From assembly GCA_030691725.1 (NCBI GenBank), contig JAUYDQ010000061.1, forward strand, positions 1-5,394: a stretch of 5,394 nt of DNA. The letters run 5' to 3'. This document shows positions 5,316-5,394 of this stretch, in pieces (the first letter of the stretch is position 1; the number at the start of each line of letters is the position of its first letter). The stretch is from Candidatus Omnitrophota bacterium (lineage in GTDB: Bacteria; Omnitrophota; Gorgyraeia; Gygaellales; Profunditerraquicolaceae). A program made the position numbers and the translations under genes. The notes beneath the pieces are model-generated. The model saw only the letters and a program-made list of their open reading frames with translations, did not search any database and was not told the origin of the DNA.

Positions 5316-5318
5316 ACT

Positions 5319-5394
5319 TTAAGTTTTCCTTTCCAAAGCCTGCCTGATTATTTTAAGGGGTATATTTTTTACTACCTTTGTTTTACCAATACCC
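5319..5394 (-). CDS. C-terminal tail of a convergent gene, function unknown
   Basis: A minus-strand frame enters at the right edge and ends with TAA at 5321-5319. The visible 24 residues begin GIGKTKVVKNIPLK and end RQALERKT, a basic, probably helical tail. The rest lies outside the window, so no family can be named. The frame is open across the whole visible stretch and ends 3 bases from the stop of the GspB-like gene, which fits a tail-to-tail gene pair; but 24 codons is too short to exclude chance. Confidence 0.45.
   Translation of the reverse strand, partial: GIGKTKVVKNIPLKIIRQALERKT

Overview
The window looks like chromosomal core sequence from an uncultured, AT-leaning Gram-negative bacterium. 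The evidence is an outer-membrane-type lipoprotein peptidase, an ExeA/GspB secretion gene pair, a PilZ protein and a DUF4416 protein. This mix, with short tightly packed operons, is reminiscent of Omnitrophota or related deep-branching groups. That placement is recollection of gene-content style, not something a motif proves. There are no tRNAs, rRNAs, CRISPR arrays, insertion sequences or phage genes.

Layout. A 232-bp divergent control region (3740-3971) splits the window. Leftward (minus strand) runs a compact operon: a 71-aa four-cysteine zinc-ribbon-like protein, a 120-aa PilZ protein, a probable 34-aa signal-peptide-bearing micro-ORF (3043-3147), a DUF4416 protein, an M48 lipoprotein metalloprotease, a PflX-type (COG1313) radical SAM protein, and the N-terminal half of an acyl-CoA synthetase that runs off the left edge. 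Junctions are 4-, 26- and 14-base overlaps or gaps of 3-17 bases, so co-transcription is likely. Rightward (plus strand) runs a two-gene unit: an ExeA-type AAA+ ATPase, then a GspB-like single-pass membrane protein. The tail of a convergent minus-strand gene enters at the right edge, with only 3 bases between the two stop codons.

Control region. Two good sigma70-type promoters stand back to back with 4 bp between their -35 boxes. The leftward one (TTGACA, 17-bp spacer, TATATT) gives a leader of about 155 nt that begins with a 9-bp hairpin extendable to 13 bp around one bulge. A second 8-bp hairpin follows 2 nt later. The rightward one (TTTACA, 16 bp, extended TGC-TATAAT) would start only about 4 nt before the ExeA ATG, implying a nearly leaderless message.

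How the genes may work together. ExeA and GspB homologues energise and guide assembly of secretins for type II secretion or type IV pili. PilZ proteins read cyclic di-GMP, which often controls the same surface machines, so the divergent pairing may coordinate envelope or secretion functions. The remaining operon members (M48 protease, DUF4416, radical SAM, acyl-CoA ligase) are recognisable families, but nothing in the window ties them to one pathway.
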